Positions 32,140 to 45,300 of a stretch of 64,000 nt of DNA are shown one piece after another (position 1 is the stretch's first letter; each line of letters starts with the position of its first letter). Location: assembly GCA_902729315.2 (NCBI GenBank), contig LR746272.1, positions 1,302,001-1,366,000 on the forward strand, read 5' to 3'. The notes below the pieces were generated by a model. The model was not told where the DNA came from. It was given only the letters and a program-made list of their open reading frames with translations, and ran no database searches. The position numbers and the translations under genes are program-made. The DNA is from Spirodela intermedia. Its lineage: Eukaryota > Streptophyta > Magnoliopsida > Alismatales > Araceae.

Positions 32140-34418
32140 ATGGGCAACCGTAGTCTCGCACTGATTCTCTTCCTTCTCATCATCCCAAGCCGGTCAGCGG
32201 CCATCTTGGAGTGGCTGCCGTTCTCCGCCTCCCGGGCATCCGAAGGTCCGGCGGCGGCGCCGGACGACCGGCGAGCCCAGTTCTCTGTGGAGCCCTTCAA
32301 CGACGAAAGCGGGAAGAAGATTCTGGCAGACGCGAGGACGAAGCTGCTCACCTTGAACTCCTGCTGGCAGGAGGCCTACCGCGGTCTCTTCTCCAGCTGC
32401 TCGGAGATCATCACCGACGAGGAGAAGCACTCCAGACTCGCATGGCAACTCAGCGACTGCTTCATCAGGGACTCTGGCCGGCCCGCCGTCCCCGTCTGCA
32501 CCGCCAGATCCGCCATGAAAGATTGCAGGAAGAAGCTCAGCGACTTCGAGCACGAGATCTACCTCCAGTTCTTCATCCAGACCAACTCCCTCTGTCATCA
32601 ACTGCAGTTGAGTTCGGATCTGAACTGTCTTCTCTGCTTTTCTCTCTTGTCCGGATGATGTTGAATCTCCATGAGCAGGGCTGGTGCCTTCAAGCGAGAG
32701 ACAGAGAGGCTGGTGAATGAGCTGAAGAGATCGGCGCAGGCTGCCGAGGATACGTTAGAAAGCATCGAAGGGAAATCGCAGCTGCTTCTCGAGAGCTCAA
32801 GCAAGATCCAGGATTCGTTGATCATGGTGGATTCGCAGACTCGGAAGCTGGCGCAAGCGTCGAGTAACGTAGAAGCTCAGATCGTCGATGTGTTGAAGCA
32901 ATCAATGGTTATCTCTGAGCAGACTAAGGGGATTAGGGTTTCCCAGGGAGCGGTTCTGGAGGGGCAGGTGGAGATGAAGCAGAAGCTGGAGTCAGGCATG
33001 GCGGTTCTGCAGGAGTCGTACGAGAATCTGGGCACCGGAATGGAGAAACTCAGATCAGAGGCGACGGAGATGGGTAGGAAGATCAACGAAGTCGGAGACC
33101 TGATGAACTCGAAGATGCGGAACCTCCAGAACACAGCAGATGACATCGGACGCATCGCCCTGACCTCCCTTGATAATCAGAAGCAACTGGTGGATGGGCA
33201 AACCAGAGCTCTCGAAGAACTGAAGCATCTGACCAAGTTTCAATCCGATGCACTTGAAGAAAGCAGGTACGAGGTTTGGGGAAGATCAAAAAGATAATCC
33301 TGAGAAAGGAAGTGTCATCGATTCCATCTGGTTCTCATTCCAGGAGCACTCTACAGAATCTGGTCGCATTCGGACACAAGCAACAGGAGGAACTGCTTCT
33401 TAGTCAGGAACAGATCCAGGATGCACACAACCGCCTGTTTCAAAGTTCGCAATCGATCTTGGCAGCTCAGGCACGCTTTCTTTGAATTCAAATACTCGGA
33501 ATGTTCTCGGGTCTTTCAGTCGAACCTACGGATCAAGCTCGAGATCTCAATTTCCTCTGCAGGAAGAATTCGAAAGGAAGCAGGCGAACATCTTCGCAGC
33601 TTTGGAGAAGCTCTTCGCCCTGCACAATGCCATTCTCCTCGAGTCGCGCTTCATCAAATCCATCTTTTTCTACTCCTGCATGATCTTCTTCCTCTACTTG
33701 CTGACCAGCACCAAGCAAGCCTTCAACGTGAGAGCTCGCCTCTACCTCGGTATGTGCTCCTCCAATCGTTTTCCCCACGGAAGATGAAAAACCTCGCTGA
33801 TGAAACCTATTCTTCTCCAGGATTATGCATCACATTCATAGTAGAGTTCGCGACGATCCGACTCGGGGGAGACGGCGTTCACCAGCAAGCTCGAATCGCA
33901 TCCAGGATTTCCCTCCTCAGATCTTCCTTCCTAATTGCCTCTGCTCTTCAGATTCTGCACTCAATTTTCACGTACAGGTGAGAGCGTCCTCTCCCTACCG
34001 CAATAAACGTACTGGATGACAAAATCCAACTTGCGAAATCCGCAGAGACTACGAGCTGTTAAACCACCGACTGTTGCAGAGGCTAACAGAGAAGATCGAT
34101 GCGATAGAACAGAACACAGGTATGGATCCGGGGCATCAGAAGCATCATAAGAATCATAAGCTAAACGCGGATCAATCACCAAAGAAAATCGTGCAGACTG
34201 ATCTGTGACTTCCTTTAGGGAAATATCTTCTACCATGGAACGACGACGCGGACAGCGACTTCAGCGGGTATTCATGGATAGACCAAGAACTACCGGAAGA
34301 AGTCAACAGCAGAGAAGATCCCGACTACGAATTGCCGGAGGGAGCTAGAGACGACAACACTGCTCGCTTGGCTTCGAGCGGGAGGAAGTACGAGCTTCGT
34401 CCCCGGCGCCGGCCATGA
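32140..34418 (+). CDS. GEX1: GAMETE EXPRESSED 1 (GEX1), KAR5-type nuclear membrane protein, 7 exons, 599 aa
   Basis: The exons are 32140-32606, 32679-33266, 33344-33470, 33563-33749, 33821-33977, 34046-34119 and 34219-34418, totalling 1800 nt. The protein has a signal peptide (MGNRSLALILFLLIIPSRS) and a Cys-containing luminal domain (NSCWQEAYRGLFSSCSE, WQLSDCF, CTARSAMKDCRKKL). A long coiled-coil region follows at about residues 156-420. Hydrophobic segments lie at about 424-444 (FIKSIFFYSCMIFFLYLLTS), 458-472 and 485-506, before a polar acidic/basic C-terminus. GEX1 is expressed in both gametes and early embryo; relatives KAR5 (yeast) and Brambleberry (fish) act in nuclear fusion at the nuclear envelope. 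Intron 3 uses a GC donor (CAG|GCACGC at 33471) with no GT alternative in phase. The length is close to the Arabidopsis protein. Confidence 0.93.
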
Positions 34419-35084
34419 CCGAGGGTGATCGCTGGCGGCTGAGCAAAACCCCGACTATCGAGCCTTATACAGATTTCTACAATTGAATAACGGGCCATGA
34501 TACATGGACCATTAGTTTGGGCCCAATAAAGTTTACCTCAGCCAGGGATTCGTACGAATGTGTACACTCGAAGGGATTCGTAAGTTTACCGGCGAATCTC
34601 GACTTTGATATGCGCCATTATAGATGAACTGTTACATTGGGCCCAATAAAGTTTTCTTCCGAGGGAGGAAATTCAGGCTGTTAATGGACATTTAGTAGCC
34701 CATGGGCCTGCCACGTGGACAAACGTGGCTCCTCGTGAGCGAATACCTCCGCGGGAGGGCATCATTTATGACATGGGCTCCTTGTTCACAAAAGCCCACC
34801 TACACGGGAGCGACTCCTGTGGGGCCCAACCTTCGCTCTGGTCTCCCCCTTCGTAATTGCATCATCTCTCTCTCTTTCTCTCTCTCGCTCTTAAAGAGTT
34901 CAATGCGGAGGGAGGGGGAGGAAGCGAAGGCGGCAGGAATCGGTCCTCCGCCCTGGGCGAGTGGCCTGGATGGGAAGGAAGGGAAGGAAGGAATCTACGT
35001 GTCCTCTCCTTCACCCACACCTCAGTTCCTGCTCCCGTTTCTCCAAGTAGGAAGGTCGTTGGGTGGCGATTCTTCTCTGTGTCG
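34419..35084. other. Intergenic region with a duplicated TTGGGCCCAA element and a G-box
   Basis: The stretch holds the duplicated 18-mer described separately, a G-box CCACGTGG at about 34710-34717, a second ACGTGG core close by and a CT-rich leader-like run at 34863-34886. It should contain the GEX1 3' end and the promoter of the 35085 gene. Confidence 0.5.
34492..34656. repeat. Pair of about 48-bp direct repeats, 120 bp apart, containing TTGGGCCCAA
   Basis: The 18-mer TTGGGCCCAATAAAGTTT occurs identically at 34517-34534 and 34637-34654. The preceding 25 or so bases are similar (GCCATGATACATGGA versus GCCATTATAGATGAA). Each copy carries the perfect palindrome TTGGGCCCAA, a double TGGGCC site. 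Confidence 0.85.
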
Positions 35085-35612
35085 ATGGGGATGGACAGGA
35101 GGAAACGGAGGACGGGCTCCGACGAGGGGCTGGCGCTGGTGAAGGCCGCGGCGTGGGCGTGGTACCAGCGCGGCGTGGGGGACGAGGGGATGCCCGCGCG
35201 CGAGGTCCATACTCCTAAGCCGCTGCGCGAGCCCCGGCCGTCTCGCTTCAAGCTCGAGGCCGCCGCTGCGGCAGGCAGCGGCGGCGTCGGCGGCGCCTCG
35301 GACCTGCCGAGATCTTCACGTCCAGAGAGGGGCCCCTCGGAGAGGCGTCATGACAAGGGGGAAAACGGGAGCCAGCGCAGCCGGGGGGCCATGATCGGCG
35401 GTGAGGCAAACCGGAGGAAGACGGCGACGAAGGTGAACGGTTTCTGGATGAAGCATGCTGTGGGCATTTGCGGGCCGCCGGCGGACGTGGTGCAGGTGGG
35501 GGCTCTGCGCCCCCCTCAGCCGCGCCCGGGGAAGGGGAAGAGTCTTACCGGCGGCGCCGACGACGGCGGGCCGCGGGTGCTCCGGCAGGCCGCGAGGGCG
35601 GGCGAGTTGTAA
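35085..35612 (+). CDS. Uncharacterised plant protein with an N-terminal AAAWAWYQRG motif, 175 aa
   Basis: This single-exon frame starts at the ATG at 35085; MDRRKRR six bases later is an alternative start. The N-terminus reads MGMDRRKRRTGSDEGLALVK followed by AAAWAWYQRG, then REPRPSRFKLEA, a Gly/Ala-rich low-complexity stretch, and a polar Arg/Gly/Pro-rich C-terminus with NGFWMKHAVGIC. Basic N-terminus plus AWAWYQ-type motifs occur in small uncharacterised plant proteins as I recall, but I cannot assign a named family. It has no signal peptide or membrane helix. The open frame extends upstream to 34857 without an ATG. GC content is very high, and antisense frames over it are shadows. Confidence 0.6.
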   Translation: MGMDRRKRRTGSDEGLALVKAAAWAWYQRGVGDEGMPAREVHTPKPLREPRPSRFKLEAAAAAGSGGVGGASDLPRSSRPERGPSERRHDKGENGSQRSRGAMIGGEANRRKTATKVNGFWMKHAVGICGPPADVVQVGALRPPQPRPGKGKSLTGGADDGGPRVLRQAARAGEL

Positions 35613-36308
35613 TCAACTGTTCCATGAACATGCACATCGCCTGTCACACGGGCGAGCTGCTTTACCGAGCCAAACTACACGTAGCTTGCCTTTTCTCCGA
35701 TCTCCTGCTCGTACAGCCAGAATGGCGACTTATTGGATCTTTCTTTTTCTAAACCACGAGGCGCGTAGATAGAAAAAACTTGGTTCTTTTTCTTGCCTCA
35801 GTGGACCCACCTTACAACTGGGCGTGAAGAGATCGATATATATACATATAGTGCTGACTCGAAATACCGGAGGGTCTCCTTACCACGGAATGGGCTTTGA
35901 TATATGAAGCCGGAAAGGGTATGAAGCTATGAAGCTGGGCCTTGTTGGGCTCTGCATCAGTCACAGCCCTGGGTAATTATCCTCGAACCATAGGGGAAAA
36001 AAGCGAAAAATACGAATCATATCGCAAAATTCTGTTGGATGGGTTTTTCCGTACTCTAAAAAATAATATAGATTTCTATAATTATACAAGGGTAAAAGAG
36101 CTTCTAGAAAATGGGTTCCTCCTCCCCTTTAGTATAGGAATGGGGTCGGCTAGGGTTTCAAGACCGATGAAGTATACACGGCAAACATTTTGTATGGTAT
36201 GGAATTATCGGCGAAATTTTTTCATATACACCGCCGAGATACCCGCGACAGAGACCCGCCGACATATTCACCACGTACAGAACTCGACGGAAAACCATAG
36301 CTTCCTCC
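35613..36308. other. Convergent intergenic region
   Basis: This lies between the 3' end of the 35085 gene (+) and the SAC9 stop codon (-). It is AT-rich and I see no gene in it. It should hold both 3' untranslated regions. Confidence 0.5.
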
Positions 36309-39300
36309 TCAGACTGCAGAGAAACTCGCGAGCCTACCAACCTCACTTGGGTCGGCGTAGTAGTACGGTTTGATTCGGTTTGACAGGGAGAGTCCTGCAG
36401 CAAGTGATCGGAGACTCGATTCCTCCTCGGTTGGGTCGTCAGAAAATGCAGCAACGTCACCGAGCAGTTTGAAAGCCACAGCCTGTGCCTGGATAACTCC
36501 CGGAAAGTCAAAGTACATTGCTGTCCCTGGTCGTACCTCTGGCAAGCGATATTCTTTGACAATAACCCAATTGCGGGAGTCCTGGGAAGATCACAAGAAC
36601 GAAATCAGAACTGTAAAATAATTTCCGAACTTGGAAAATTGCTAGCCGTCGCTGTAAAATAATTTCTGGGCGTTGCAGCTCAGACACAGAAATTCATTTC
36701 AAGCGCAAAGAAAATCTACATTATATACTGAAAATTGATGAATATTTTTTATTTTTTATACCGAAATGTTAATTTCTATAATAATCAATATGAATATTCA
36801 TGAAACATAGGCACCTGTACAACTGAGACTTGCATATGCAAGACCGCTGGATGTATGTATCTGTCTTCCAGACAGGTTAAAGACGAGTTCCATATGCCCA
36901 TGTCCTTGTATACTGGTGAATGGGTTATTCTTAGCTTTATTATATTAAAAGCATCCAGACGAAATCCTGCTAATGGAGGTGAACCAATTGGCAGATACTG
37001 CTCCAGGACTAGGTCATTCCCAGTTAGCCTTTCTGCTTCGATTGGAACCTGCAACGATTTAGATGGAAAAATATTTAGTCAAAAACATGGGGGTCTGTTG
37101 TTCTCGCATGGAGTGAACAATTTCTCACCCTGAAACGCCACATCTTTGGAGATCTCTCTATCCGGGCATTTGTGTTCATGTTCTCAGATGGCGGATCGAT
37201 CAGTGACTCTTTCAACACACGGCTTCCGAAAACTATGAGGCGCTTGGCGTGGATGCATGGATCACTGAGAGAAGTGACTTGATGAGGTTGGGAAAGGGAT
37301 CCATCCAGAGATAGAAGATTGCACTCTCTTGCCAAATTTGCAGAACCTGGCCCAGAACTTGGAAGAGTCAACTTTATCCATATGATCCGGCACCGAACAG
37401 GATTCTGAAAATGGAACTTAATATGCCTTGGTGAATCTCTATCAGTCCCAGATGTTTCAGGTCCATAAATATCGGACATTGCAATTAATGATTGCACATC
37501 CCATTCTCCCATGCAGGAACGCTCTTCCGTCTTTATTTTATTTCCAGCCCATATCTTTACCTGCATGTGAATATTAGGCAAATATGTGATATCATCGGAT
37601 TTAAAAAGTAAAGCCAAAAGTTTCCCAAGTTGGACGGATGACACAGACGATGCAGAATGATGGCAACAGTCATAGACGAAGGAGGAAGGGGATGTATGTA
37701 AAAAAAGAAGAAGATATATGTCCCTGTTAGCGCTGAGGGCCAAGAGGACAGACATGGAGGAAGAGGTGGCTCCTATAAAAAAACATGTTACCAGTCTTGG
37801 GTACCCTTTCACAGCAGTAAATGGTACGTTGAACAATGGGAAAATAAGGACTACAAAAGGTGAAATATGCTTACCAGTGGACAGTCGGATGATGAATAGC
37901 CACATGAACTAACTAGCAGGATGATTCCGGAGACATCAGACAGACTCCCCAGAACTATGCGAAACTCAACACTCTTGCAACCAGGAATCGCCTTCCAATA
38001 AGAATGCCATTCCCCAAAAACTACTGGGCAGAGGAGCGACAATGGTGGTTCTGAGCCTGCTGCAGTTTGGATCTGCCATGACACACACATGTGTAAAACA
38101 TATCTTAAAATACCAACTAAATGTTCAAATCATCGTTGTTTAAATAAGAAGCTCAACCAGATGCGGTTTAAAAATGATACAGATCTCACCAAAATATCAT
38201 ACAGTACATTTTCGAGTTATGAGATAATGCCTGCCTTCCTTTGCACAAGCTTGAGGACAATAGAACATATAAGATATCTTTTTGTAAACGTTAAATAAAT
38301 GTCAATTGACACCTCTTGGAAAAGTGTGACTTTGTGTCTAAGAGGAGACAAATCTGGGACGGGATGATGTAAACTGAAAAAAATCAGAAAGTAACTGGTA
38401 ATGTTCATATTTCTAGCCACATTGACAAACGACATGTACCCATTAATTAACGAAGACAAGTACAAGTACTTTGAAGCCTGAGCTTTGTAAGGGTTTATTT
38501 ATCTCCTTTCACATTCTGGAATGAGCATTCCCTCCCCAAGCGTACAATGACAGTTTCAACAAATCTCACGACACTTCCAGTCGTCACATAACCAATAAAG
38601 GGTTCAAAATCACTTCAAATCATTTCTAAAACAACACATGATAGAAACGTGGGATCAGATGAGAAACTATTGCGAGAAAACCATAGAATAATACAATGGA
38701 GGAGAAAAAATTAGCATAGAAGACAGTCTTTTTCAGTTAACTCAGTTGAATACTATGTGTTTGTCTTCTAATCGGTACCAACTGTATACAGTGCTTCATT
38801 TCCTAATATGACAACATGATATACGAGCAAAGATGCCTTGGCTTCTGTAGAGAATCATTTTCTAAATTAAGACTAAAGCTGACCACTGAACAATCACAAT
38901 ATGGGATCAGTATTGATAATTCTCATTTTTGGTTCATCAATTTAACTCCAAATTTGGCTAATTTGGTCTCTGTAGGAGTTTGGGTAGCCTTTTATGCTCT
39001 CATGCCATTTTATGTACGTCATTTAGTGTAGTGGATATCTCAGCCGGAATGAGAGAAGTAAGGAATTTAAAAAAATTTCATGTGGAAATGGGGTCTGCAT
39101 ATTGCGTCAGATCTTTTTCGGACAATACAAACTTTTGCCATAATTGAACTGTTCACCTATCTTTCTCCATCGGACTGTGCACTACACTTCTTATACTTCC
39201 ATAACCTTTTATATTTCTTTTATCATTGTCTCAGTTTGAATCCAAATGACATCCCTTTTCTCCGCCTTTCCACGATTTTTATTCTCCTGAAACTGAGTTT

Positions 39301-42300
39301 TCCAAAGTTTCAGAAAAAATAAAACCTCTAACTCAATATCAGGGCCTCTTTCTCGTTCAAATTATTGCCAACTATGTATTACACGTACACTACTTTTGAA
39401 CGATGTTAGAGCACCCTTTATAAATTGAAAATTAAAAAATAATGTAATTTAAAACATAAATGCAAATAAGATATTCCAAGGGTGGAGGGGAACATTAGTG
39501 TGTTTGTCAGCTTGCCTGCTGGGCAGAATACCGGATCAAACACAAGATAAAATAAGGCAGAATTGGTTTACAGACTCATAAAGAAACAACAGATAAAAAG
39601 TCGGAGTGAAAATGATGATATTAAGAAATACATTATCTATGTATCCATATTTATTCACACACAATATAGCTTTGAGATAAGCTGTCAGATAACACGTTAG
39701 AATTTTAGGATTGAGAACAATACCGAATGTAGTAGGCTCGCATTGGGAAACTCTGCCAGGGATTCCTCTCCATTCAACATATTTCTCAACCAATTGTTGG
39801 CCCTCTCGGACTGATGAGAAAACTTATTTGTTTCAGAACCGACAAGCTGGTTCAACGCCTCAAATGCTGCAAAATTTGCACGATTTTGTCTTCGCAAGCT
39901 AGTCAAAACCCTAACATAATCCACATACAATGCATGAGAAACCTCCTCTTTACAGCACAATCGGCAGATAAATCCATCTGACCTAGATGAAAAACATAAA
40001 CTGACTTCACCACGGCCATGGCTTAGCGGACTCTGGCTTGAAGGACCAGGTAAGTTTTTTGTTTCCTTCGAGTTAAAGCCGGAAAGTAATGCAGCTCCTT
40101 TCCCAGCACAACACACTTTACAAGCCTTCTTACCACACAAAGTGCATACAAAAAGCGAGGGCTTACTTTGACAAGAAGATACCGAACTAGGCAACCCTGC
40201 GTTTTGTTCTGTTTCATAGCAGACTTCGCAACCTGCACCAACGCAAGTGTCTTCGAACATATGCAAGTTCCAGAAGTCAATACAAGTTTCTATGGTATCA
40301 AGACCAATTGAACCAATAACAGTGTCCTCAAAGGCGGAATGTCCCAGAAAAGCGAGACTATCTGCTAATTTGGATAATCTGAACAAGTAGGAATCATCAA
40401 GTAAGCGATTAGGATCAACAGTAGCAGGAATGATGCCGACTGCGACCAAAGCTCTATCTCTTTCAGCAGCAGAAACATTTGCCTTAAGCCGTTCAATCTC
40501 AAGCTTCATAGCTTCCACGAAGTCTAAACTACGTCCCTGTCAACAGGATTCAAGGTATCATTAGTATACAGACTAAAAGCTAAACACATCCTAGTCTACA
40601 ATTCCAGAGATAACGTGTGGAACTATTTTGAATAGTTTTAGTTTGTTCATTTCTAGAATAGCTAAAAAAATGTGGACATACCACTTGGTGATTCGAGAGC
40701 CAATATTTTGTATTTCAAGGATCTAAGGGTCCCAGAAAAAGTTTAATGGGAAAACTCCATAGTAGACCCAAAATGACTCACCCAAGCGAGACTATTTTCT
40801 CATAATTTTATAAAGATAGGTTTCTTGTGTCAAACCTGAATGCTAAAACAAAATTTCAACAACTTGTCAGGATACTAGAAGATTTTACAGCACTATACTG
40901 ACAGATGCTTTTGGCCGTAGTGTGTTAGGAGGGATCTAGTGCCCAACATTCAGAGGAAGAAAGAAATTAGACACCTTGCCTACCTATTGTCCTACTCACA
41001 GAAGAATTCTTGCCTATTTTAGGTCTAATTCGTGGAAGTGAAGGAGAAATAAAGGTTGCAGATAAATACCAAAGTCACCCTTCTCTATTATTAGAGACAG
41101 GAACAAGGTTCAACATGGTATCTCAGAATTGGGGATCCTCATCTCCATCAAAACAGGGGACAGTAACGTGAAGGATCTCAGATGGAAGAGTTCATACTTG
41201 TAATTGGCTAGGTCTTCATTTGAGTAGTATCAACACATCCTGGAACCCAGGATAGTAGGACAAAGATAAAAAATCTGGACAGTGCACTATTTATGAGATA
41301 TTCGACAGTAATGTCTCCACACAATTTACTTTTGTTGGTACCCTCCAAAAGAAATGGACTCATAGAAAGGGAGCTTTGATTTTGATAGCTCATCCTTCAT
41401 GTGAACCTTTAAGTCATTTGGAATGAGCCAGAGATTTTCTTTTTGCATCTACACTTTTTGATACTTTTTTTTTAATGCCTAAGGCCCGAAGTAGCTAGCA
41501 AGAAAAAAGATTTACTAGCATTATTTCCTGTATCAGGTTGACTCATACTAACTGGCAAGAATGGACCATGTTTCCCAACGTTCTACATCCAAAGAGATAC
41601 AGAGATGGCTGTCAGCAAGACCTGCAGTTAAAGATATAATGCACTGGAACTGCCGGAAAATAAAGTCAACTTGTACAGGTTATTGATTGAGAACCTGATG
41701 TGGCAATGAATAGGATCATATCAACGTGTTTGAGCCTTGGATTGATTCTTCCCAGTTATTAAACTTCACATCAATTCAAAGTTTTCAATAAAATTTTGGA
41801 CAATGCTTCCTGCTAGCTTTTGGATTCATTCATATTTTCATATTGACAAAATAGAAAAGGGTAAAATGATTATTTTTCTAGAAAAAATATTTTTTTCTTT
41901 GCAGTATTATACTAACCCTTTCCATGGCATCACAAGCAAATAGAATTGTCTATTTTTTGTTTAGGAAAAAGAGTCAACTCACCTAATACAAAGAACAATA
42001 CAATCCCAATAATGTTAATGATATGTGACAAAATAGAGAAAACGACTTGGATGCTTATTAGTTGTTAGAACAACTGTATCTGACTATTGGCGATTAGTTT
42101 TTGATCATTGAAGGATCATGCCTCACAGACGCTTGGGGTCACCTAAAGCTGTAGTGCGAGAAACACCACATTGACTTAGAGCAATGAAATTTGGAAGAGG
42201 TGAGCTAACACCCTAGTGTTCAATTGTTGTACTGATTGAAAGTTAACAAAGCTTAGGGATGAGGCTTTAAGAAGAGTAAAGTAGACAAAGTGTGTCTAAC

Positions 42301-45300
42301 CACTGGAAAACTCTGCTATGCTATCTGCATTTTAAGTTGTAGACAATATATGTACAATAATTATATGCCTTGAATTTATCAAAAAGAAATCATGATAAGA
42401 ACATTACTTATCTATAGGTTAACAATGTTGCATAATCCCCTTAAATAAAATGCAATCAACAGATAATATCAACCCTCAATCTGATTAGACACACAAAAAT
42501 AAATACTGTCCTTAAGTTAAGAATACCTTAACTTCCAGAAACCATGGCAATAAACCCCAAGAATAATTAGCTAAGAATACCTTCAAAAGGATTTCTTCAC
42601 AAATAATAATTTTCTAGAGAACAAATAGAACTCCATGGAATGCAGATGAAAAGAAATAAAAAAAGTGCATACCTTATCAGAGTGACGTGGAAAGCAATCC
42701 AAATAATGCTGAGTACCACTGCCGTGTTTAGGCATCTGATTTTCATGCTGAGAATTTGCGGGATCTGCTGTTTTTGGTGACTCATCAGATGCACTGATTC
42801 CAGGTAAATCTGTTAAATCCTTGTCACCAGATATGGCATATTGTATGTTTGTCAAATTGGATTGCGTTGTAGGATGAATGGATTTGAATTCTCCAACTAG
42901 AGAATAACTTCCATGGGTGAAAATATTTTGACCCACTGGGAGGACACTTTCATTGAATGTAGACCTACACTTAAAATTTCTGATATCTGAATCATGAGAC
43001 GGGTTTGTAACATGATTAATGCTGGAGCCACATAGAGAAGGGTTCGACCTGCTTTTGTGCCTTCGTACTTCTTCAATAAAATTCCACCCCACACCTTCCT
43101 CCGAGAAGATCCCCCTCCAAGGAAGAGAAACTCCTAGTATCTCAATCTGTAAAAGTTGTGGAGTGTATTCATGACTAAAAAACAATAGAAAATGTTGTTC
43201 CAGAAAAATATATATAACAACAAACAAAGTCAAGATGTAAATGACAACAAACAAAGCCAACCTGTGGACAGTGATTTCTGAAGCAAAAATTGAGGAGGAT
43301 TTTGGAAAGGATCCCACGTTCTAGTATATCTTTTAATGTGGGAGGGGATAGGTTTGGTAGGACAAATATTGGGACGTATCATGGACCCGCCACAATCGGC
43401 AGAAGGCTGTGGACAGTTGGTAGGCTTCATGTCAATTCTTGGGCAAAAGTAGCTACACCAAAGTACAGCAGGATAGAATAAGATCAGGAATCACGTCACT
43501 CACAAACATATGAAGTCTGTGAATAGGAGCCTTGAGTTCTCCAGGCGCACTCTCTAATGACGTTTGCTAGGTAATTGGAAGAGGATTGTATTCCATACTG
43601 TGGTGCCAATCCTTTTTTGTTATATTTTTAGTTTAATAAATGGTCACTGACGTCACTACTAACTGGCGACTAAACTCGTCAAAAGCACCAGTGATGTACA
43701 TTCTGTTTTTAAAAATCTTGACCAAGCTAACCAGTTAATGGTTTTTGAGTTAAACCGTTTGTGGGCTAAATTCAATATTAGCCATAAGTCACTGGTCACT
43801 ATGAAAAAGTGGCCATGCCAATAAGATATTTACAATCTGATAGTGGCATCAATGACCCTCACTTGATCAAGTAATATGCATGCCTCTATCTTCCGTTAAT
43901 TCTGCTTATGTCCATGCCAATAAGATACACCAAACTGGTTTCACCAATGCACGAGTAAACCTAGATGAGTTTAATTCATGAATAAAAAACTATTAGATTA
44001 TTGATAAAGTGGCCCTATTGTACATTTAAAGTTGGGAAAATTTTGATAAAACTAATTTTTTACCTGACCAAGGGTAACAGGGGATCTTCCAATGATTGCT
44101 GGATAAAAAGTAAGAGCAACAATGCGGGTAAGAAAGTTCAAATCTCCCTCTGGTTCTTCAAAATTATACAACAAAGGATGATAGGAATTTTCTTGGGCGC
44201 CAAGACGAGTACAGCTACCAGTAACAGCCAAATCCTCAGGAGTCATTGGACCAGCCAAAGGTATGAGGAGGTTGGTTCCATTTGAACACCGTGGTAGATA
44301 GGCCCCCTACATGAAGAAAGAAACCAAAAGGTAAATAATACACTGATGCACAGAATTCACGGAGTTGCTCAAAAAGAAATCTGAAGTTACATGTTATTGA
44401 TGTCATAATGGACATCAAATGTCAATTCGTCAATCTGATCAGTCCTACTGCCCGCAATCTCAAAAGGACAACATTAAGAACAAAAAACATAGAACTCGTG
44501 CATTTGATTTGCCATATGTTCTTATTGAACTACGCTCCCCATAATAACATTCTGAAATCACAGCCAAAAGCTGAAGGAAAAGTTACTCTGAAGGGCTTGA
44601 TTCATGAAAGAATCTAAAACTTTTTTACATGCTCATATAAATACGTTAATAGAATAAAAATACAGTAGAGTTTTGACCAATAAAATCACTCTTTAATCTT
44701 TAATTAAGTTTTCCCCCCACCTCAGCCCAAGCGGCAGCACATTTAGATTTCCTTTTCTCTTGTTCTTCCTCCAATTCTCCTCTCCTTACCTCTTCTTCTT
44801 CTCCTGTCCACGTGGGGCATGTCTCTTGTTAATATTTTTCGAAGAGCACCTAATATTGACTTAATTATCATACACTCACTCTTGTATTAAACTCCAACAC
44901 GTCACTTTCATGAAACTGATTGACTGGCTATACGGCTTGCAATAACAATTCCTTTTCCATTCTTGGCACCACTTCTCTTCCATTGCCTCGTGACAACTTC
45001 TATATTTGCAGGAAAAATGCTATCACCCTATTGTCAGTTTTACAAAAGCCTGTTTTCGCTATATCTTTCAGCCTCATGTAAGGCAAGATCTTCCAATAAT
45101 CTGCCTTCACCCAAATAAATCCTTCAACAAATAACTTCCGGATTAAGCGATTCAGATTGTCTTCCTCTGGAAATCTGCCAAAATTAGAGCTTGAAGAAAA
45201 AAACGGATTACAGCTTTGGCAGTCACAAAATCTTCGTTTATCACCATAACTTTCTGAAGAAAAGGATTTACGCTGGAGATGGATTTCATCTGTTCCTGCC

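Noticed and set aside
34857-35084. 76-codon upstream extension of the 35085 gene
   Set aside because: It lacks an ATG and its composition is that of a CT-rich leader.
41090-41180. Possible copia primer-binding site in SAC9 copy A intron 8
   Set aside because: ATGGTATCTCAGA is a weak match and I found no gag, integrase or reverse transcriptase remnant next to it.
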